Below, in pieces: positions 9,798 to 18,796 of a stretch of 47,657 bases of DNA. Position numbers and translations under genes: made by a program. The stretch comes from Bacillota bacterium (GTDB lineage Bacteria; Bacillota; Clostridia; Lachnospirales; Lachnospiraceae). The number at the start of each line of letters is the position of its first letter. Position 1 is the stretch's first letter. The notes below the pieces were generated by a model. It was not told the origin of the DNA and did not search any database. It was given only the letters and a program-made list of their open reading frames with translations. The DNA lies in the NCBI GenBank assembly GCA_023415055.1, contig JAEZLZ010000043.1:1-47657 (forward strand), in the 5' to 3' direction.

Positions 9798-9828
9798 GTT
9801 GCAATCGACAACAGTTGCAATAGACAAC
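9798..9828 (+). promoter_or_regulatory. Tandem operator, probable MarR autoregulation site
   Basis: Two 15-bp copies, GTTGCAATCGACAAC and GTTGCAATAGACAAC, are separated by one base. They differ at one position and each has GTTG/CAAC dyad ends. They lie just after the -10 box, over the expected transcription start. By analogy with MarR operators, binding here would block transcription of the regulator and transporter. Confidence 0.7.
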
Positions 9829-9851
9829 CATTTAATAGAAAGGAATTACGA

Positions 9852-10310
9852 ATGATCATTGTTCATAACTTAGCTATTATCTCGAGATACAGCACCCTGT
9901 TTGCTATGAAAAAACTACAAAAGTTCGATATTGGTTATTCCGAATACGGTGTACTTATGTATCTGGCTGCCAATGAGCATACAAACCAGGAGGCAATCTC
10001 TCAGCATTATTCGATTGATAAGGGAGCTATTGCTAAAACAGTAAAGAAGCTGGAAGTTAAGAAATTTGTTGACCGGCAGACAAATAAGAAGAACCAAAGA
10101 GAAAAAATAATAACCCTTACCGAACTTGGTAAGTCGATTATTGAGGAGATGCAAACTCTTCAAAATGAATGGAATGACCTTCTGCTTCAGGGAATTACAT
10201 CGGAGGAGATTGAGTTATTTATAAAATTAATTGGGAAGGTATCCCAAAACGCAGTAAATTATATTAATGGAGGATCACAGCATGAAAGCGAAAGAAAGCA
10301 AAAATCCTAG
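9852..10310 (+). CDS. MarR-family transcriptional regulator
   Basis: 152 residues from an ATG at 9852 behind AAAGGA. An upstream ATG at 9753 in the same frame would run through the promoter and operator, so it is rejected. The winged helix-turn-helix reads QEAISQHYSIDKGAIAKTVK followed by the wing DRQTNKKNQREKIITLTELG, characteristic of MarR proteins. These are dimeric repressors released by small phenolic or drug-like ligands. It overlaps the start of the DHA2 transporter by 29 bp, so the two are translationally linked and the transporter is its likely target. The double operator upstream suggests autorepression. Confidence 0.92.
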   Translation: MIIVHNLAIISRYSTLFAMKKLQKFDIGYSEYGVLMYLAANEHTNQEAISQHYSIDKGAIAKTVKKLEVKKFVDRQTNKKNQREKIITLTELGKSIIEEMQTLQNEWNDLLLQGITSEEIELFIKLIGKVSQNAVNYINGGSQHESERKQKS

Positions 10311-12564
10311 GCTTGTATTAATCATGATTATCTATCTGTTTGGAGTATTTATGGGTGCGATTGATACCGGTATTGTCACCCCCGCCAGGACTATTATACA
10401 GAACAACCTCGGTGTCAGTGAACAGGTCGGAATCTGGATGATTACCATCTATACTCTGGCCTATGCTGCCAGCATACCGATCATGGGAAAACTGGCAGAT
10501 AAATTCGGAAGAAAATACATATATCTAACCAGCATCTTTTTATTTGGACTTGGCTCACTCTTTTGTGGGTTGTCTCAGAACTTCGGAAGTTTCTCTTTAT
10601 TATTGGTTGCAAGAGTAATTCAAGCAATCGGTGGCGGTGGTATAGTACCGATTGCAACAGCAGAATTCGGAACCAGCTTTCCTGAGGAAAAGCGAGGTAC
10701 GGCCTTAGGCTTAGTCGGTGGTGTCTATGGTATCGCCAATATCTTTGGTTCCTCTGCAGGAAGTGCGATTCTGGATCTCTTTGGGACGGACAACTGGCAG
10801 TTTATATTCTATATCAATATCCCGATTGCCATCTTTGTAATCGTCGTTGGGTTCTTTGCGCTGCCGAATTCTAAAGCAGTTGATACCAGAAAGATCGATT
10901 TCCCCGGAATCCTTACCTTGGTTGCGATGGTAGTCTCCTTGTTGTATGGTCTGACGAATATTGATTTCTTTCATTTTATTGACAGTGTAACCACTACGGA
11001 GGTTTACCCGTATCTGCTTATTTTTGTAGTACTTTTACCATTGTTTCTTCTCATAGAGAAGAAGGCATCCGATCCGGTGATGAATCTGTCTTATTTTAGG
11101 GATAAGAATATCGTGATAACCTTACTGATCTCCTTTATCAGTGGTATGGTCATGATGGGTATGATATTTGTTCCGCAATTTTCTGAAAATGCACTGAAAA
11201 TCACCTCAGGAAGTGGAGGGTATTTTGTAATTATTCTTGGTCTGTTTTCTGGTTTCGCTGCTCCCGTATCCGGAAAGCTGATTGATAAATTCGGAGTAAA
11301 ATTTATTCTGTTTCTTGGCTTTTTTGTCTCCATCGTAGGTTCTTTATTCCTTATTCTGGTGACAACAAACTATCCGAATATTATTAGTGTATGCATATCC
11401 CTGATTATCATCGGTATCGGTGTCGGCTTTACGATGGGTACACCTCTTAATTATATGATGCTTCAAAATACCAATACGAAGGAATCTAATTCGGCACTCG
11501 CTACCTTGTCCTTGGTTCGGTCCATCGGAACGGCAATTGCACCTGCCATCATGGTTGGATTTATAGCGCATGCAGGTGGAATGGTTCAAACAAATGTGAT
11601 GAATCTTCTTCCGAATGAGATAACCATGCCGGAGCTTCCCTATGCCAGCGAAATTACCGACACGATCAATCAGCTTAAGGAAAATCCGCAGATGAAGGAT
11701 CAATTGGCAGGCGTCGATATTCCTGATCTGACAGAATATCAAACTGTTAAAATTGATTTTAACAGCAACAGTGGCTATGAGATGCCGGATGAGCTCGTCA
11801 ACCTGATGAAATCCTCCGATGTAACGACCATTACCGAGAACAGCCAGAAGCTTGCGGATAATATGTTTGCAGTGATGGCACCTGGTATCATTAACAAGAT
11901 TACTACCGGCATCGATAGTGGAATTGCAGGAATTGATTCCGGAATCAATGGCATGTCTCCAGCACTGACTAAGTTACAGGAAGGCTATGATGGTATCTCA
12001 AAGGGAATTGCCGGAATGGAGACAGCCGTGAAGGCTCAGGAAAGTACGGTTCAAATGCTGAACACTGCATTAACCATGCTTTCTCAATCCGGGAACAAAG
12101 AATTACCTCCTGGAACGAGTGTAGCAGATCTTATTCCTCCTTACGTTGAGATACCGGCTGAAGCGAAGGCTGAGCTTCAACAGATCACTTCAGTAGACGG
12201 GCTAAAGCAAGAAATTGATAAGTTGAATGCTGCAATTAACGGTATGAAACAGAAAATAGAAGAAAGCTCAAAGAGTGCGGAGGAGATGTCTGCTGCCATC
12301 AAGGGTATGGAAGGTACCATTACTCAGATGAAGGATCTTGAGATGAAAATGACCGAACTGAAAGATGCGGTACCGGCAGCATTTGAAACTGCGAAGACAA
12401 ATTATATCAATGAAATCGGAGATAAGAAGGAGGAACTGCAAGAAGCCTTCCAGACCACATTAAATCAAGGATTTCGTAATGTTTATCTGACAGCTGCCAT
12501 TGCAGCTACGGTTGCTCTCTTATTCTTGCTGTTTTATAAATCAAAGAAAGTAGAATTATCTTAG
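10282..12564 (+). CDS. DHA2-type MFS drug transporter with large extracytoplasmic insert
   Basis: 760 residues from the ATG at 10282, chosen because GGAGG lies 8 bases upstream. An ATG at 10267 overlaps that site. The N-terminal part (about 1-433) is a typical EmrB/QacA-like proton-coupled efflux transporter: many membrane helices, the motif GKLADKFGRKY after TM2 and the proline/glycine-rich motif C region. Between the penultimate helix (ending near 433) and the last helix (about 735-753) there is an insert of about 300 residues. It is hydrophilic, rich in Gly/Ala/Lys/Glu heptad-like stretches and predicted to be coiled coil. Ordinary family members are about 470-520 residues. The insert lies between two helices and should face outside. 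Likely exports a drug or toxic compound under MarR control. Confidence 0.88.
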   Translation: MKAKESKNPRLVLIMIIYLFGVFMGAIDTGIVTPARTIIQNNLGVSEQVGIWMITIYTLAYAASIPIMGKLADKFGRKYIYLTSIFLFGLGSLFCGLSQNFGSFSLLLVARVIQAIGGGGIVPIATAEFGTSFPEEKRGTALGLVGGVYGIANIFGSSAGSAILDLFGTDNWQFIFYINIPIAIFVIVVGFFALPNSKAVDTRKIDFPGILTLVAMVVSLLYGLTNIDFFHFIDSVTTTEVYPYLLIFVVLLPLFLLIEKKASDPVMNLSYFRDKNIVITLLISFISGMVMMGMIFVPQFSENALKITSGSGGYFVIILGLFSGFAAPVSGKLIDKFGVKFILFLGFFVSIVGSLFLILVTTNYPNIISVCISLIIIGIGVGFTMGTPLNYMMLQNTNTKESNSALATLSLVRSIGTAIAPAIMVGFIAHAGGMVQTNVMNLLPNEITMPELPYASEITDTINQLKENPQMKDQLAGVDIPDLTEYQTVKIDFNSNSGYEMPDELVNLMKSSDVTTITENSQKLADNMFAVMAPGIINKITTGIDSGIAGIDSGINGMSPALTKLQEGYDGISKGIAGMETAVKAQESTVQMLNTALTMLSQSGNKELPPGTSVADLIPPYVEIPAEAKAELQQITSVDGLKQEIDKLNAAINGMKQKIEESSKSAEEMSAAIKGMEGTITQMKDLEMKMTELKDAVPAAFETAKTNYINEIGDKKEELQEAFQTTLNQGFRNVYLTAAIAATVALLFLLFYKSKKVELS

Positions 12565-12605
12565 AAAGAAAAATGTAATTAAACCGCTCTGTTTGGCTGT
12601 GAAAA

Positions 12606-12659
12606 AAGAATGCTTCCTGCTAGTAACGTTAATTAAAGTTATTAGCAGGGAGCATTCTT
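12606..12659 (+). terminator. Rho-independent terminator of the marR-MFS operon
   Basis: Near-perfect 22-bp arms starting AAGAATGCTTCCTGCTA and ending TAGCAGGGAGCATTCTT, with a short AT-rich loop, 42 bases after the transporter stop. Confidence 0.85.
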
Positions 12660-12731
12660 CTTGTGTGCCTGGCGGGCGCTCGTTTCACATAAGACTTAGG
12701 TGGTTTAAGAACGTACTTTCTTACATTTGAC

Positions 12732-12804
12732 TGGAGACAGCTGGACTTGAACCAGTGACCCCTTGCTTGTCGAGCAAGTGCTCTCCCGACTGAGCTATGC
12801 CTCC
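12732..12804 (-). tRNA. tRNA-Val(GAC)-like gene with unusual features
   Basis: The minus strand folds as a cloverleaf of 73 nt. Acceptor GGAGGCA/TGTCTCC (one G-U), D stem GCTC/GAGC, anticodon stem CTTGC/GCAAG, T arm with TTCAAGT loop, discriminator A. The seven-base anticodon loop TCGACAA gives anticodon GAC (valine). Position 33 is C rather than the nearly universal U, the first T-stem pair is A-C, and CCA is not encoded. Absence of CCA is common in clostridia; the C33 is not. It could be a functional but unusual tRNA or a decaying copy. Confidence 0.8.
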
Positions 12805-12947
12805 ATAATTCGAAATTATAACATGAGAACAGTTCGGATACAAGAAAATTTACAAAATTGCAATGCTAAATTTCAATGTTTATGTTAAAATATATTTTAA
12901 TGTGCTTTATGCGATTACGTGTTCTATTTATGGAAAGGAGGGGTATT

Positions 12948-13559
12948 TTGAACATAGACTCGTTTTTAACCAGACAGCCGGGTATTATCGGGTCCGATCG
13001 TTGCAAACAATATGGTATTCTGATTCCTCTGCTCCGGTTGGAGGGTAATCTTTATATGCTATTTGAGAAGAGGTCATCTACACTTCGAAGACAGCCTGGT
13101 GAGATTTGTTTTCCGGGTGGGAAGCTGGAACCTGGTGAAACATTATTGGAATGTGCCATTCGTGAGACCGTCGAGGAGCTTACGATTAAGAAAGAGCAAA
13201 TCAGAGTGATCGGAGCAGGAGACACCTACATCTCTCCCTTTAATTTGATGCTTCATCCATATATTGGGGAACTGACGGATTATCAGGATACCTTTAGTCC
13301 GGATGAAGTGGAGGAGATTATAAAGGTACCCTTAAAGTTCCTTCGTGATTATACACCGGAGGTGTTTGAAAGCAGATTGATCAATGAGCCGGCAGAGGAT
13401 TTTCCTTATGAATGGATCCCGGGTGGAATAGAGTACCCTTGGTCAGAAGGAATCCATGAGATACTATTTTACCGATATCATGATTGGACGATCTGGGGTA
13501 TGACGGCTCAAATTGTCCGTTCTGCACTGAAATTACTCGAAGAGTATAAAATATGCTAA
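12948..13559 (+). CDS. Nudix hydrolase, CoA-pyrophosphatase-like
   Basis: 203 residues from a TTG start placed 5 bases after AAAGGAGGGG. Earlier in-frame ATGs extend through the tRNA-proximal spacer and have no ribosome binding site. The Nudix box is clear: GGKLEPGETLLECAIRETVE followed by E, with the metal-binding REXXEE core. It is preceded by GEICFPGG, resembling the segment typical of CoA/NADH-type Nudix enzymes. The family cleaves nucleoside diphosphates linked to another moiety; CoA is the likely but unproven substrate. Single gene between a tRNA and an MFS transporter. Confidence 0.87.
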   Translation: MNIDSFLTRQPGIIGSDRCKQYGILIPLLRLEGNLYMLFEKRSSTLRRQPGEICFPGGKLEPGETLLECAIRETVEELTIKKEQIRVIGAGDTYISPFNLMLHPYIGELTDYQDTFSPDEVEEIIKVPLKFLRDYTPEVFESRLINEPAEDFPYEWIPGGIEYPWSEGIHEILFYRYHDWTIWGMTAQIVRSALKLLEEYKIC

Positions 13560-13640
13560 AATATTAGAATGAGTAGAAATCGACTCAGCGTTGGGAACAG
13601 TTCTATGAATTAAGATGAAGTATATTTTTACATAACAAAA

Positions 13641-13697
13641 ATGCTCAGATGCTTTGAAAATGCTCAGATACTATGAGAATGCTCAGATACTCTGAGC
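13641..13697 (+). repeat. Three tandem 19-bp repeats ahead of the MFS gene
   Basis: Three consecutive copies, each starting ATGCTCAGAT: 13641-13659, 13660-13678 and 13679-13697. The last contains a perfect palindrome GCTCAGA-TAC-TCTGAGC; the first two are degraded forms of it. They sit 24-80 bases before the MFS start. Likely a multi-site operator or a 5'-leader element. Confidence 0.75.
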
Positions 13698-13720
13698 AGA
13701 ATGAAAGGACAAATCTTGAC

Positions 13721-14983
13721 ATGAAAAACTTACTACTAAAGCATCCGCTGCTTCGTACCCTTTTTGAACTTCGCGGAAATCCACGTGCTTGTGTTTTTAC
13801 CGAGCCAATGTGGGGACTTTCCATGAATCTCTGTTTGCCCTATGCTACGGTTTATATGCTCACCTTTGGAATGGGTGATGTGCAGGTGGGGATCGTAACT
13901 TCGATTTATATGTTTTCTCAGATGATTTGTGCATTTTTATCCGGTGCAATCGTTGATAAGATGGGCAGAAGAAAAAGTACGATGATATTCGATTTTCTGG
14001 CCTGGAGTCTTCCCTGTCTCGTATGGGCCTTCAGCCAAGGCTTTTGGTTCTTCGTTGTTGCTGCATTACTGAATGGATTGATGAAGATAACCACAGTATC
14101 CTGGGATTGTCTCCTGGTTGAGGATGCACCGAAGGATAAAATAACTCATATTTATTCCTGGGTCATGATATCGGGTAACCTTTCCGCATTATTCGCCCCA
14201 ATCTCCTCCATCCTTGTATCGAGGTTAACTCTGGCACCGGCGATCCGAATCCTCTATATTAATGCATTTGTTGTTATGACGGTGAAACTGTTCCTGCTTT
14301 ATAAGTTTTCAAAAGAGACAGAAGTAGGGAAAATAAAACAAGAAGCCTCCCGAGGCTTAACCTTCCGTGAAATGCTGTCCGGTTATAAAGAAGCATTACG
14401 CAAGATAATTGCTTCTCGAGGAACAATCTTCGCAATTATCATCAGTATCTTAGTAGAGATTGTAGGAATGCTTGGAATGACCTTCTGGCAGATCATCGCC
14501 TCCCGTCGCATCGGTGTACCGGATACACTGCTGCCCATCTTTCCTATGGCAAAAAGCATATTATCCATTGTTTTATTCTTTACATTGATAGCACATATTA
14601 AGCAGACAAAGCTGAAGTGGCCGCTCTATGGAGGGTTCATTAGCTCTATCATAAGCTGCATTTTACTGATTTCTATCTCGAAAACAGGTGTATTGGGGTA
14701 TTTGATTTTATCTTTATCTCTTGTTTTTGAAGCATTGGGGGTAGCAGTCTTGAGTACGCTGAGAGAATCGCTGGTCGCTATCCACGTAGACCATACAGAA
14801 CGTTCCGGAATCATGGCTTTACTGCAGACTACGGTAATGTTGGTGAGCGTTCCTTTTGGATACATAGGCGGACTCTTAAGCGATATATCAAGAATTCTGC
14901 CCTTTATTCTGAGTATCGGGCTTTTATTACTCGGAATTCTGGCAACCGCAGTGTTTTATCGTCCTACTGCCAAAGCATCATGA
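13721..14983 (+). CDS. MFS transporter (12-helix)
   Basis: About 420 residues from the ATG at 13721, with AAAGGA 11 bases upstream. An in-frame ATG at 13673 lies within the 19-bp repeat and is less likely. Twelve hydrophobic segments are visible, with the MFS loop-2 motif GAIVDKMGRRKST at about 80 and a charged central loop (about 200-245). No substrate-specific motif was recognised. It precedes the two ABC exporter genes on the same strand with a 68-base gap, so a shared efflux role is possible. The repeat in front suggests its own regulation. Confidence 0.87.
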   Translation: MKNLLLKHPLLRTLFELRGNPRACVFTEPMWGLSMNLCLPYATVYMLTFGMGDVQVGIVTSIYMFSQMICAFLSGAIVDKMGRRKSTMIFDFLAWSLPCLVWAFSQGFWFFVVAALLNGLMKITTVSWDCLLVEDAPKDKITHIYSWVMISGNLSALFAPISSILVSRLTLAPAIRILYINAFVVMTVKLFLLYKFSKETEVGKIKQEASRGLTFREMLSGYKEALRKIIASRGTIFAIIISILVEIVGMLGMTFWQIIASRRIGVPDTLLPIFPMAKSILSIVLFFTLIAHIKQTKLKWPLYGGFISSIISCILLISISKTGVLGYLILSLSLVFEALGVAVLSTLRESLVAIHVDHTERSGIMALLQTTVMLVSVPFGYIGGLLSDISRILPFILSIGLLLLGILATAVFYRPTAKAS

Positions 14984-15051
14984 GCTGCTTCTGCCCAGTA
15001 AAAGTGTTGCTCTGACATCATCATTAATGTATTAAAACTGAGGAGATACAG

Positions 15052-16779
15052 ATGAAAGATATATTGATATACATAAAAAAGTATAAGAAAGAGGCGGTAC
15101 TGGCACCGCTGTTTAAGATGCTGGAGGCTCTATTTGAACTTTTTATTCCCTTGGTAGTCGCAGCAATAATTGATCAGGGGATAGGTAAGAAGGATACTTC
15201 CTTACTCCTTCGTATGAGCCTATTACTAGTTGCACTGGCGGTAATTGGACTGATATTCTCCATTACAGCTCAATACTTTGCGTCCAAGGCTGCGGTTGGG
15301 ACAGCAACCTCTATGCGGCACTTTCTCTTTCAGCATATTCAAACCTTCTCTTATACGGAGATTGATACACTTGGAACTTCAACGCTGATTACGAGAATGA
15401 CAAGCGATATTAATCAGATACAAAATGCCATCAATCTGGTGCTTAGATTGTTATTACGATCACCTTTTATTGTATTTGGATCCATGATAATGGCTTTTAC
15501 CATCGATGTGAAGGCAGCATTGGTATTTGTGGTTACAATTCCGATATTATCCATTGTCGTATTTGGAGTTATGTTGATTACGAAACCATTATATAAAAAG
15601 GTTCAGAATAATCTGGATCAGATTCTGAGAATCATGAGAGAAAATCTCTCCGGGGTAAGAGTAATCAGAGCTTTTCGTCAAGAACAACGGGAGATAAAGC
15701 AATTCAGAGAGGCCAATGATAGTCTGACCGATGCGCAGAAGTATGTCGGGAGATTCTCGGGACTGTTGAATCCCTTAACCTATATCATAATAAATGCATC
15801 GATTATTATACTGATCTGGGTTGGTGCAATCCGAGTAGACAGCGGAGTATTGACCCAGGGGCAGTTGATTGCCTTATATAATTATATGTCTCAGATTCTG
15901 GTGGAGTTAATAAAACTAGCCAATCTGATTATGAGTATTACGAAAGCACTTGCTTGTGCTAATCGAGTTAGTAATATATTCGAAATCAAGAACAACAAGG
16001 AAGAAGGGACGATAATAGAACCGGTCGATTACGATTATGCGGTCGAGTTTAAAAACGTTAGCTTTCAATACAGTGAAGCAGGGGAGGAAGCATTAACCGG
16101 GTTATCATTTCAAGTAAAAAATGGAGCGACGGTTGGTATCATTGGAGGTACGGGCTCCGGGAAAAGCTCACTGGTGAATCTGATACCCGGATTTTATGAT
16201 GTGACTGATGGTGAGGTATTGATCAAAGGAAGTAATGTAAAAGAGTATACACGAGATGCAATAAATCAAATCGTTTCAATTGTACCGCAAAAGGCTCAGC
16301 TTTTTGCTGGTAGTATACGGGAGAATCTAATTCTGGGAAATAAGGATGCAACCGAAGAAGAGCTTTATAAAGCACTGGAAATCTCTCAGGCGCTGGAATT
16401 TGTACAGGAAAAAGAAGGAAAACTTGATGCTATTATCGAACAAGGAGGAAAGAACTTATCCGGAGGTCAACAGCAGAGACTTACAATTGCACGAGCACTT
16501 GTGAAAGGAGGAGATATTCTTATCCTGGATGACAGTGCGTCTGCGCTGGACTTTGCAACAGATGCAAAGCTGAGAAAAGCAATCAGAGAAATGGATGCAA
16601 AACCGACCGTATTTATTGTTTCACAAAGAGCCTCTACCATCCTTCATGCTGATCAGATAATCGTAATGGATAACGGCAGAATAGTAGGAATGGGAAGACA
16701 TGAGGAATTACTGACAGACTGCGATATCTATCAGGAGATATATTTTTCTCAGTTTGAAAGGAAGGCGGTTAACGAATGA
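15052..16779 (+). CDS. ABC exporter half-transporter, degenerate-site subunit
   Basis: 575 residues: six-helix membrane domain (about 1-310) fused to an ATPase domain. Walker A GGTGSGKSS (about 365-373), signature LSGGQQQR and Walker B ILILDD (about 489-494) are present. The residue after the Walker B aspartate is Asp in place of the catalytic Glu, and the switch histidine is replaced by Gln in VSQRAS. This is the pattern of the degenerate subunit in heterodimeric multidrug exporters such as BmrCD or LmrCD. Its stop overlaps the next gene's start by 4 bp, as expected for a heterodimer. A good AGGAG precedes the ATG. Confidence 0.92.
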   Translation: MKDILIYIKKYKKEAVLAPLFKMLEALFELFIPLVVAAIIDQGIGKKDTSLLLRMSLLLVALAVIGLIFSITAQYFASKAAVGTATSMRHFLFQHIQTFSYTEIDTLGTSTLITRMTSDINQIQNAINLVLRLLLRSPFIVFGSMIMAFTIDVKAALVFVVTIPILSIVVFGVMLITKPLYKKVQNNLDQILRIMRENLSGVRVIRAFRQEQREIKQFREANDSLTDAQKYVGRFSGLLNPLTYIIINASIIILIWVGAIRVDSGVLTQGQLIALYNYMSQILVELIKLANLIMSITKALACANRVSNIFEIKNNKEEGTIIEPVDYDYAVEFKNVSFQYSEAGEEALTGLSFQVKNGATVGIIGGTGSGKSSLVNLIPGFYDVTDGEVLIKGSNVKEYTRDAINQIVSIVPQKAQLFAGSIRENLILGNKDATEEELYKALEISQALEFVQEKEGKLDAIIEQGGKNLSGGQQQRLTIARALVKGGDILILDDSASALDFATDAKLRKAIREMDAKPTVFIVSQRASTILHADQIIVMDNGRIVGMGRHEELLTDCDIYQEIYFSQFERKAVNE

Positions 16780-18545
16780 GTGAGACGAAGAAGGTAAAAG
16801 GGAATAGAACGGTAATGATGACTACGATGAAGAAACTGATGGTTCGCATGAAAAAATATCGTCTATTGATCCTCATTACAATCATTATGGCTGGCTTTAC
16901 AGTAGCCACCTCCTTGTACATACCGGTATTAATCGGAGATGCGATAGATTACATCGTTGACAGTAAAAGGGTAGAATTTGCAATGGTATTACCTATCCTT
17001 GCAAAGATAGCCGTGATTATTTGTCTGACAGGGATATCCCAGTGGATCATGAATCTCTGTAATAACAAAATTACATTTCATGTAACTAAGGATGTCCGAA
17101 ACGAAGTGATGGAGAAAATTGAAATCTTACCTTTGCAATACATTGATGGACATTCCCATGGAGATATTGTGAGCCGCGTGATTGCGGATGTCGATCAGTT
17201 CGCGGAAGGTCTTCTGATGGGATTTACTCAATTTTTTACCGGGATAGTCACGATCCTTGGTACGATTGGATTTATGTTCTCTATCAACGTAACGATTTCC
17301 TGCCTGGTTGTGCTTTTAACACCGGTATCTTTATTCGTAGCAAGATATATTGCAAAGCATACCTACTCTATGTTTCGGCAGCAATCAGAAATCAGAGGAG
17401 AGCAGACAGCCCTGATTAATGAGATGATCAGTGGGCAAAAAGTAGTAAAGGCTTTTGGATACGAAGGAGAAGCATTAAAACGGTTTGACGAAATTAACCA
17501 AAGACTGGAAGCAAGCTCACGTAAGGCAGTCTTTTATTCCTCGATCACGAATCCGTCTACCAGGTTTGTCAATAGTCTTGTTTATGCGGGAGTTGCGATC
17601 AGTGGGGCGATAATTGCCTTATCCGGAAGGCTCAGCGTCGGACAATTATCCTGCTTTTTAAGCTATGCGAATCAATATACAAAGCCTTTTAATGAAATCT
17701 CGGGAGTTATTACAGAGCTGCAGAATGCACTGGCCTGTGTAGCAAGAATTTTCGAATTGATTGATGAAGAACCGCAGCCTCCTGAGGCTAAGGACGCGAT
17801 GAATCTCTCTAACGTGGTGGGAGAAGTGAGCCTTTCCCATGTGGATTTTTCCTATGATACAGAGAAAAGTCTGATACAAGATTTCGATCTTAAGGTGAAG
17901 GGTGGACAACGTGTAGCGATTGTAGGGCCGACCGGCTGCGGCAAGACAACGTTGATCAATCTTCTCATGCGCTTTTATGATGTGAACTCAGGAACGATAA
18001 AGGTGGATCAGAAGGATATTACGAACCTTACCAGAGGGAGCCTTCGCAGTGCATATGGAATGGTGCTTCAGGATACCTGGCTTAAAACCGGTACCATTCG
18101 GGATAATATAATTATAGGGAAACCGGATGCAACTGAGGAAGAGATTATAGAGGCAGCCAAGGCTGCATATTCCTATAGCTTTATTAAACGGTTACCCAAG
18201 GGCTTTGATACCTTGATCACAGAGGATGGTGGGAACCTGTCACAGGGTCAGAAGCAGCTCTTATGTATCACCAGAGTAATGTTATGCCTTCCACCTATGT
18301 TAATCCTTGATGAAGCAACCTCCTCCATCGATACCCGGACTGAGCTTAAGATTCAGAATGCTTTTGCCAGAATGATGGAGGGTAGAACAAGCTTTATCGT
18401 TGCCCACAGACTTTCCACGATTCAGTCAGCCGACATTATCCTGGTTATGAAGGATGGAAGGATTGTCGAGCAGGGAAGCCACAGCACCTTACTTAAACAG
18501 AATGGTTTTTATGCTAAGTTGTATTATAGCCAATTTGCAGTCTGA
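16776..18545 (+). CDS. ABC exporter half-transporter, catalytically complete subunit
   Basis: 589 residues with an N-terminal membrane domain and a C-terminal ATPase. Walker A GPTGCGKTT (about 384-392), signature LSQGQKQLL, Walker B LILDEATSS with the catalytic Glu, and H-loop VAHRLS are all intact. Paired with the preceding gene it should form one heterodimeric exporter with one consensus and one degenerate ATP site. The signature LSQGQ in place of LSGGQ contributes to the degenerate site. Substrate not evident; neighbouring MFS genes suggest drugs, peptides or lipids. Confidence 0.93.
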   Translation: MSETKKVKGNRTVMMTTMKKLMVRMKKYRLLILITIIMAGFTVATSLYIPVLIGDAIDYIVDSKRVEFAMVLPILAKIAVIICLTGISQWIMNLCNNKITFHVTKDVRNEVMEKIEILPLQYIDGHSHGDIVSRVIADVDQFAEGLLMGFTQFFTGIVTILGTIGFMFSINVTISCLVVLLTPVSLFVARYIAKHTYSMFRQQSEIRGEQTALINEMISGQKVVKAFGYEGEALKRFDEINQRLEASSRKAVFYSSITNPSTRFVNSLVYAGVAISGAIIALSGRLSVGQLSCFLSYANQYTKPFNEISGVITELQNALACVARIFELIDEEPQPPEAKDAMNLSNVVGEVSLSHVDFSYDTEKSLIQDFDLKVKGGQRVAIVGPTGCGKTTLINLLMRFYDVNSGTIKVDQKDITNLTRGSLRSAYGMVLQDTWLKTGTIRDNIIIGKPDATEEEIIEAAKAAYSYSFIKRLPKGFDTLITEDGGNLSQGQKQLLCITRVMLCLPPMLILDEATSSIDTRTELKIQNAFARMMEGRTSFIVAHRLSTIQSADIILVMKDGRIVEQGSHSTLLKQNGFYAKLYYSQFAV

Positions 18546-18573
18546 AGTAACGCATATACGAATTTAACCTTGC

Positions 18574-18602
18574 AAAGTAGAATTTACTTTGGCATTTTAC
18601 TT
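18574..18602 (+). terminator. Weak hairpin after the ABC exporter
   Basis: A six-base stem AAAGTA/TACTTT with a GAATT loop followed by GGCATTTT. Weak, but placed 30 bases after the exporter stop; terminator role is tentative. Confidence 0.3.
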
Positions 18603-18661
18603 TTAACTTTGCATCCTTTAACATTATACAAACTTTTTTACAAACGTTTTTACAAAAAATA

Positions 18662-18692
18662 TTGACATGGACCTAACTCCAAGGATTAACCT
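18662..18692 (+). promoter_or_regulatory. Possible MerR-type promoter of the aldo/keto reductase
   Basis: TTGACA is followed after 19 bp by TAACCT, a poor -10. The long spacer holds an imperfect dyad GGACCTAACTCC. A lengthened spacer carrying a dyad is the hallmark of MerR-activated promoters. No merR gene lies in the window, so the regulator would act from elsewhere. Tentative. Confidence 0.4.
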
Positions 18693-18796
18693 ATTTGTGT
18701 GATACATGAATTGCTGCTTTCCTAGGTCGATCGAGTTGAAGCAGTATAGGTATAAGAAAATAGTGATTTCAATTTTTATTATAAGGAGGTAGTCAA

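Noticed and set aside
9753..9851. Longer MarR start at 9753
   Set aside because: It would translate through the promoter and double operator; ATG 9852 has a better ribosome binding site and fits family length.
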